A stretch of DNA of 64,000 nt from Lunularia cruciata (taxonomy: Eukaryota; Streptophyta; Marchantiopsida; Lunulariales; Lunulariaceae): contig OX419760.1 of assembly GCA_948567375.1 (NCBI GenBank), positions 39,494,001-39,558,000 on the forward strand. The letters run 5' to 3'. Below the pieces are notes generated by a model that saw only the letters and a program-made list of their open reading frames with translations, was not told the DNA's origin and searched no databases. The stretch's first letter is position 1, and every line of letters starts with the position of its first letter. The translations under genes were made by a program, and so were the position numbers. Below are positions 58,390 through 64,000 of the stretch, in pieces.

Positions 58390-59331
58390 GACATTGGAAT
58401 GATAGTCTTTACGGTCAGAGTTATATTAATAGTTGCTCAAAGACTACTTAGCGGTGGCCAAATTTCATGTTAGGGCTATTGATCACACCATGGCACCCAC
58501 TATCACTTCCACCATTTGCACCATTAGATATGCCATCAATAGTGCCATTAAGGCTGGAGAGCCGAGACAAGAAGAGAAGTATACCTTTGAAGTGCAGCTC
58601 CAAATATTTTACTTCTTTGAAGTTGAGCCTTTGAGCTCCTAGTAATGGTAGATAGAGGTTGGCAAGCATCACCTAGAGTCTCTTAGCTACAGTAGGTGTG
58701 ACCATTGAGTTGAGGAGGTTTTTATTTCTTATTTGAGTTGAGTGTGAACTAATTACATCAGAGAAGTAAGTCATGGGAAATAGGGTGCAAAAACTAAGTG
58801 TGTTGGTGGTATCTCCAAGCTTGGTGCGATCAGTAGTATTTACAATCAAGTTAAATCTAAATTTTCCTTCAATTGTATGGATTGTGAGCAAAAGCCCTTG
58901 CTTTAGTTCTAGTAGATTTGATAGTAGGGTAGTAAGTGGGCAAAAGCACTACCCAAAATTTTGAGAATTGAGTTGATTTTCCACATTGGAAGAAGACATG
59001 TAGATCTCTCAAGAGGCTCCAAGGTATAGGACTATGAGCTAGAGAGGCTGCTTGTTTTTGTGAGGCTAGCCAATTTAGTTGAGTTTTTTTATAGTTTGGC
59101 AGAATTTGCCCATACTTCAGGGTTGTGTGCAATAGGGTTTGAACCTTAAATCTTTATTTCCTAGATTGGTGCCGTAGCCAACTAGTCCACCTTCACTTGT
59201 TGTCCTAATGACTATCACTTGATACATATACTCATGTAGCTTTGGGTAGGAAAAGCATGTAGCTTTGATCCTATCCTTGGTGATTCTAGTAGCAAAGGAA
59301 TAGATAGATACGCATATTATATCAAATGCCA
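58390..59331 (+). repeat. 5' LTR of the second methyltransferase-type element
   Basis: Shares TTTGAAGTGCAGCTCCA, GGCAAGCATCACCT-like and ATTACATCAGAGAAGT blocks with 13555-14703 (minus). The right end AAATGCCA is clear; the left end is decayed, so the start is approximate. Confidence 0.5.
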
Positions 59332-59734
59332 AATTGTGAGAGACTCAATCCAGTTTTGATTTGTGAGATAGAAGAACCATTTTGATTTCTTGTGATTGGA
59401 TCTCTTCTATTCTCTACTTCTTGTTTGTGCACCACATTTGTGAAATGCCTTGATATTAAGAGCTTTGCTGCTCTAGTGTGCTCTTGATAATATGGCTAGA
59501 GTGATGACCAATCAAATTACCTCTTTGTTTCTCTCTAGTAAGGTAGGAAAGGATGGCCTATAGACTATGAGAGTGTTTTTTAAGATGATAGATTACAAGT
59601 TGGCATTTTTTCTTGTGTAGGTGTCATAGTGAGAGTTACATTAGTGGATGGTTCATGGTGGTTATAGTTGTGGTTTGGGATACATATGTGATGATGGAGT
59701 TTTTAAGGGATTCTAGAAGAGATTTTGTTGTAGT

Positions 59735-61731
59735 ATGTCATGGTTTTATATGGAGTACACTCAATGCCAACCCATATCTCAAGTCCTAGTTAGGGAGGAG
59801 ATTGATTTCAATTTGGAGCTTGACATGGGAGTTGATTTAGTTGAGAGTGCACTTGGTATGTTTAAAATTTTATTGTGGGACATGGATGAGACTTATGGGG
59901 CCTCCAAAGGCCCCAAGTGCTACTTTGGTACAATGGGTACTATTGAGTTGGAAAATTTCATCCAAGAGTTCAATAGTTGGTGTAATCTATAGTAGATGTG
60001 GAACCCAACTTTGCTCACATTCTTCATGGCATACAAGAGGTTTTTCCATAAATTGGAAGGTATGAAAATGGATGACTACCATGAGTTTAGGAGAGCTTAC
60101 TTGGAGGAGATTGAGCTATTGAAATAATATTGGTCTCCAAAATAGATCTCCATTACTTCAAGCTTGGTTTCTAGGGGTAAATCAACAATACCCACAATTT
60201 TTAGCTCTAGTAACATTGATGTATCCAATGGAGGTGCACTAGTTAGAGATAGTGCTACTATTTTTGGAGTTATTACTACAAGAGGTGGTGTGATACCAAG
60301 GTTTAACCCCATGGTGAAGTTCTTCTAGTGTTTGAGTGAAAATTACTAGAGAGTGATGGATTGACAAGTTGAAGAGCTTGCAAGGGTTCCAATAGAAGGC
60401 TAGAAGAGTCTACACAAGGCATACACTCACATGAGATGGCTGATCAATTTCACTCAAGGAGTTACTTAAGGCCCAAGCAATCCATTTTTGGTATGGGATC
60501 CGAGACAAAGAGTTATAATGTAGAATATATGATGTTACATTGTTATAGGTGACCTTGCCTACTTTGACAATGGTCTTTAGTTTGGTTGAGTGCATTGAGC
60601 TCAACATGGTGGAGGAGAGAGTGATGAAATTTGGATTGGTAGGGAGATCTCATCCACAACTTTTACTTCTTTTAAAGTGCAACAAAGTGCACCACTCCAT
60701 GTTGGAGGGTAGAGTAAACAACCTAGATCTTATGGAGCAAGTGGAGTGCCTAGTGCAACTAGACCTTTACCTTCATTTTTGGGTTAGTAGCTACTAATGA
60801 ATGGTGGTGTTGCTTGTTAGACTTATGGTAGATCTCACCACAAGAAAGAGTGTACTCAAGGTAGTGGACATGGTATCCCTGGAGCATCACAACCAACACA
60901 AAGTCAATGTGAACATTGCCATAGATTTGATCACACTAGTGACTAATGTTTTGACCTTCACCTAGAGTTACAAAGTGGTAAGGCTAGTATGGTAAGTGGT
61001 AAAAGAACCCCAAGTCATGGAGGACAAGGTAGTAGAGGTGGTGGTAGAGAACTTACACTTTGCAGGCGTGAAATACTTGCCCTTGTTTCTGATATAACCA
61101 TGGCTACTTGAGAAATTGGAGTAAAGATTGGCAAGCATGGCCATAGCTCAAAGGAGATCAGATTCAAGTGTTGTCACTTCCACCTCTTATGTTGGTGATA
61201 GAGATGTCTTGGAATTTATGTGTGGAGTAGCATAAGTAGATGCATCTACCATAATGACTAGGAATGCATTATATGCTCTAAAACCTAAAGGAGCATCAAT
61301 GGAATTGGACCCATAAAGAGGAGAGGCTAGTAGAGAGGTCAAAATTCCTCAATCTTTTGTGTTCTATAAGGCACTACAAACAACATCTATGGCCCATAGA
61401 TGTCCTAGTGTTGATGATAGATGATGATGGAGTGCATGATCTAGATACTAGTTGGCCACTTGCTATTACATAGATTGAGTTTAGCACAATGTTGGAGGCA
61501 ACTTAGTTGATTATGCACTTCTTTTGGTTCTCAAGTAATGAAAATTTTACATTGGGAATTGACCCAACTCCAATGTTCCACTTGGTTGCCACTTTGTGAG
61601 AGTAGGGATGATGTGGTTTGTATTTCCTAGATCAAAGGTAGTTGATGGTGGAGCTGACTTGGTTGAGATCCATTCTATTTATAGCAAGCAATAGTAGCAA
61701 CTAGGTTCAAAAAATTACCAACTAGATTTAT
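59735..61731 (+). pseudogene. Gag and zinc-knuckle remnants (second copy)
   Basis: Retains QPISQVLVREEIDFNLEL, GTIELENFIQEFNSWC and CIELNMVEERVM, matching the other copy. The first knuckle now reads Cys-stop-Thr-Tyr (TGG to TAG); the second keeps CEHCHRFDHTSD, then TAA before Cys. At sites where copy 1 has TAG this copy has CAA (for example FIQEF). Confidence 0.7.
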
Positions 61732-63586
61732 TGTGACAACTTGGCAAATATCACTTTTGCGGTAATTGGGTAAGTAAAGTTTGTTCCTGCAGAGATACAA
61801 TTCAGAATTGGTCAAATATAAAGTCAATTAGTAACTTGTAGTTCTTCTTGATTTCTTCTTTAATCTCTCAGGTAGAAACTACACCCAAAAGAGAGTAACA
61901 AGCTCACAATCTTGACAACTTGTCACGACTACACACTCATAATCACAACATAGCAAATGTTGTCCAAACAACTCTTGATTGTGATGATTCAGATTCTCCT
62001 GAAGATGGCACTTCACTGCAAAGAACGATTTCGCCTCAAAATTGTGTTCCACCCTCCCATTGAAGGCACAACTTCCTCAATCAAAATTGCTTCACATCAA
62101 CTTTGTGCTGCACTCACAAATGCAGAATTCTACCAACACTACAATTCCTCTTAGATCTGTCAAGGCATTGCTCCGATGCACTTCACTCAGGATCAAACAC
62201 ACAAAATGAAGATCAAGGCTACAGAATCCAACATCCATAGACACATTGACTTGCACTTCGGAATTCTCCACACACTCACAAACACATACACAGAATTGAC
62301 AATTGGAATTAAGCTCAAGCGACGAGCACTAAGAAAAACACTTTGCTTTACCTATCTTCAAAAATATGAATACTGAACAACATAGTACTACAAATGCTCC
62401 TCTTAAATACTCAAGCAAATGGTAGTTCTTCCTACTTATGTACCGCTTCCTAACATCTCTTCCTACCTGTAGATCCAAACTGACAATCCATCTCTTCATA
62501 TCTGCCTCTTCCTATCTGAAAATTGTACTACCCAGATCCGATGTCTACCTCATCATCAGCTTCCAAACCCAATGATCTTCCTAGTACTTCTCCTTCTTTG
62601 GGTTTATCCACAACTACTAATTCCTTCACTACTTCTACAACTTCTACACTAGGAACTACAATTGCACTAAGGAGTGACTTATCTAACTCTTTATCTCCTG
62701 ACCTACTCTTCTCTAATGTCTCTAATAATAAGTCCGATGACACCTAAATTCCTACTTTTGCAACATCGGGTCTAATTACAATCAATTTCTTTTATATCCT
62801 CATCAAGAATTGTAATTTAAAGCATGGGTACATTATCTACGCCTTCAATTTGTAACCCACTTTCCCTTAATCACTCATGTTACTGACCCGAAGACACTTA
62901 TAGTCTGATCTTGCACTTTGGGTTTATTCACTACTGCTACTTCTCCTTCAATTCTTGTTTCATCTTCAATCAAAATTGAAATTGAAGTCATGGGTATCCT
63001 AACTATTTATTCTTTTTCTATCCTAACTCTCTCTAATGCCTCTAGCAAGATTCCCGAACTCATCTTTGTTGCACTCCGAGGTCTGACTACTCAGATACAG
63101 TCATCTTCATCTTGAGGCAAAGAAGCTTCTAACCGGAAGTTGTGTAAACTTGAAGTCCAAAGTCCAAAGTCACAAGTCCAAAGTCTCAAGTTCGAAGTCC
63201 AAAGACATCAACTTACTATGTACATCTACTCTCAAAACTTCAAATACTTCTAACTTCTTCTACAGACCTCCAAACTTTGTGATTTTTGTAGCAACGGAAA
63301 GCCCTGAACAAGACGCTTCCAACAAGATATAGCACGCTTGATTTGGACTTTTGAAAATTGAGATATATCCCCCGCAAGAATCTCGACTTGTAACTTCCAT
63401 TCCTCCTTCGAGTCTGCCCTCTTTCAATCCTGGCTAAGTCCGTCTTCATATGACACAAATTAGACTTCCTCAGGCTTGATCAAAATATAAATTTCCTCTC
63501 ATTTCTTCTCCATTTGGTTTCAATTTGGTTTCAACAAGACACTTCTTCTTCAAAACTCGTCCAAAATGAAAAATGTGGGTACCACA
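61732..63586 (+). mobile_element. TG...CA insertion, probable solo LTR
   Basis: Compared with the other copy, 1855 bases are inserted between TTTAT (61727-61731) and TTTAC (63587-63591), a near-perfect 5-bp target duplication. The insert starts TGTGACAAC and ends TACCACA. It has no RT, integrase or primer site, so a solo LTR left by recombination is the simplest reading; a non-autonomous element is possible. Strand is by convention. Confidence 0.62.
63150..63206 (+). repeat. Short tandem motif AAGTCCAAAGT
   Basis: About five imperfect 10-13-base units inside the solo-LTR-like insertion. Confidence 0.6.
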
Positions 63587-63619
63587 TTTACCTTTGAGTA
63601 AGCTTTGTTCACACCTTGA

Positions 63620-64000
63620 GTTGTCCTATTTGACAACCAAGTGGAATTTTTATTTAGTGGGATATTTAAGGAAGGTTTATGTATCATAGAAGGTCTTATT
63701 AGACTCTGGTGTGCAACCTCTTATGCCGGGGAAAGTTGCAATTGTTGGTCTTGGGCTATGGAAGACTGATGTAGAGAGGTGTCCTTTTTAGATCCAAATA
63801 TCTATAGGGAGTGATTCTACACAATATATCACATAATGCAACAAATCTCATTGTTTAGATTCAGGTCATCCAATTGATAGCTCTATGGTGAGAGCCCATA
63901 TCATTAACAATAATAAAGTCATATAATATGCTAGTTGGTAGAGTAATGTTATATACCTCATGGGTTTTAGTATTTACTATTGACAAGAGATAGTTTCCTA
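63620..64000 (+). pseudogene. Protease region (second copy), incomplete
   Basis: KVLLDSGVQPLMPGK (near 63700-63745) is the aspartic protease active site; the frame is broken by TAG before KVLL and after CPF and by a TAA after QYIT. The window ends in the linker before the methyltransferase. Confidence 0.68.

Larger units (their letters stand above)
58390..64000 (+). mobile_element. Second copy of the methyltransferase-type LTR retrotransposon, cut by the window edge
   Basis: Aligns on the + strand with the minus-strand element 9929-14703: LTR (to about 59331, ending AAATGCCA), gag, knuckle remnants and protease. It is more decayed than the other copy. A 1855-bp insertion (61732-63586) interrupts it between knuckles and protease. 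The alignment reaches about 10.79 kb of the other copy, so its methyltransferase, if kept, should begin a few hundred bases past the window end. Confidence 0.75.

Noticed and set aside
63150-63206. CRISPR-like array
   Set aside because: Units are very short and imperfect with no spacers; this is nuclear plant-type DNA.

Overview
The window reads as a stretch of streptophyte nuclear DNA, most likely a land plant. Evidence: GT-AG introns, a glycine-rich domain protein (GRDP) gene of the plant type, a SAP-domain gene of a plant family, and plant-type Ty1/copia and Ty3/gypsy LTR retrotransposons primed by initiator Met and Asp tRNAs. I cannot name the species. Most of the 64 kb is transposon sequence of different ages; only two host genes are well supported.

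Layout. (1) 1-9928 is a self-nested Ty3/gypsy block: a + strand Tat/Athila-like element (120-7899) sits inside a minus-strand copy of the same family (1-119 plus 7900-9711), with a GATC target duplication; a broken LTR (9713-9928) follows. (2) 9929-14703 is the 5' part of a minus-strand LTR retrotransposon whose decayed polyprotein runs gag, two zinc knuckles, aspartic protease, linker, then a C5 cytosine DNA methyltransferase domain cut off just after its catalytic PCQ motif. (3) 16668-22485 is a ten-exon GRDP gene of 909 codons. (4) 22486-25779 is mostly unique sequence with weak minus-strand exon candidates. (5) 25780-36336 is a minus-strand Ty1/copia element (TSD TGAAA), itself split by a young + strand Ty3 chromovirus (27457-33099, TSD GCAGT) whose LTRs carry a dense array of heat-shock elements just upstream of a TATA box. 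(6) 36688 to about 40 kb is a multi-exon gene with a SAP-like motif and the conserved domain of plant C3H62-type proteins, and an unexpected gag-like N-terminal exon. (7) 42-58 kb is AT-rich, heavily decayed repeat sequence with several pairs of diverged duplications and no intact gene. (8) From about 58.4 kb to the window end is a second copy of the methyltransferase-type element, + strand, interrupted by a 1.85 kb TG...CA insertion and cut by the window edge shortly after its protease.

The main biological interest is the retrotransposon family that carries a DNA methyltransferase. Retroelement-borne DNMTs are known from dinoflagellates and charophyte algae; here the architecture is seen in two copies 45 kb apart. 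The two copies also show how they decayed: nearly all in-frame stops in the better copy are TAG, and where the copies can be compared one has TAG where the other has CAA. That is what deamination of a methylated symmetric CAG/CTG site on either strand would give. The second strong signal is the heat-shock-element array in the chromovirus LTR, which predicts heat-induced transcription.
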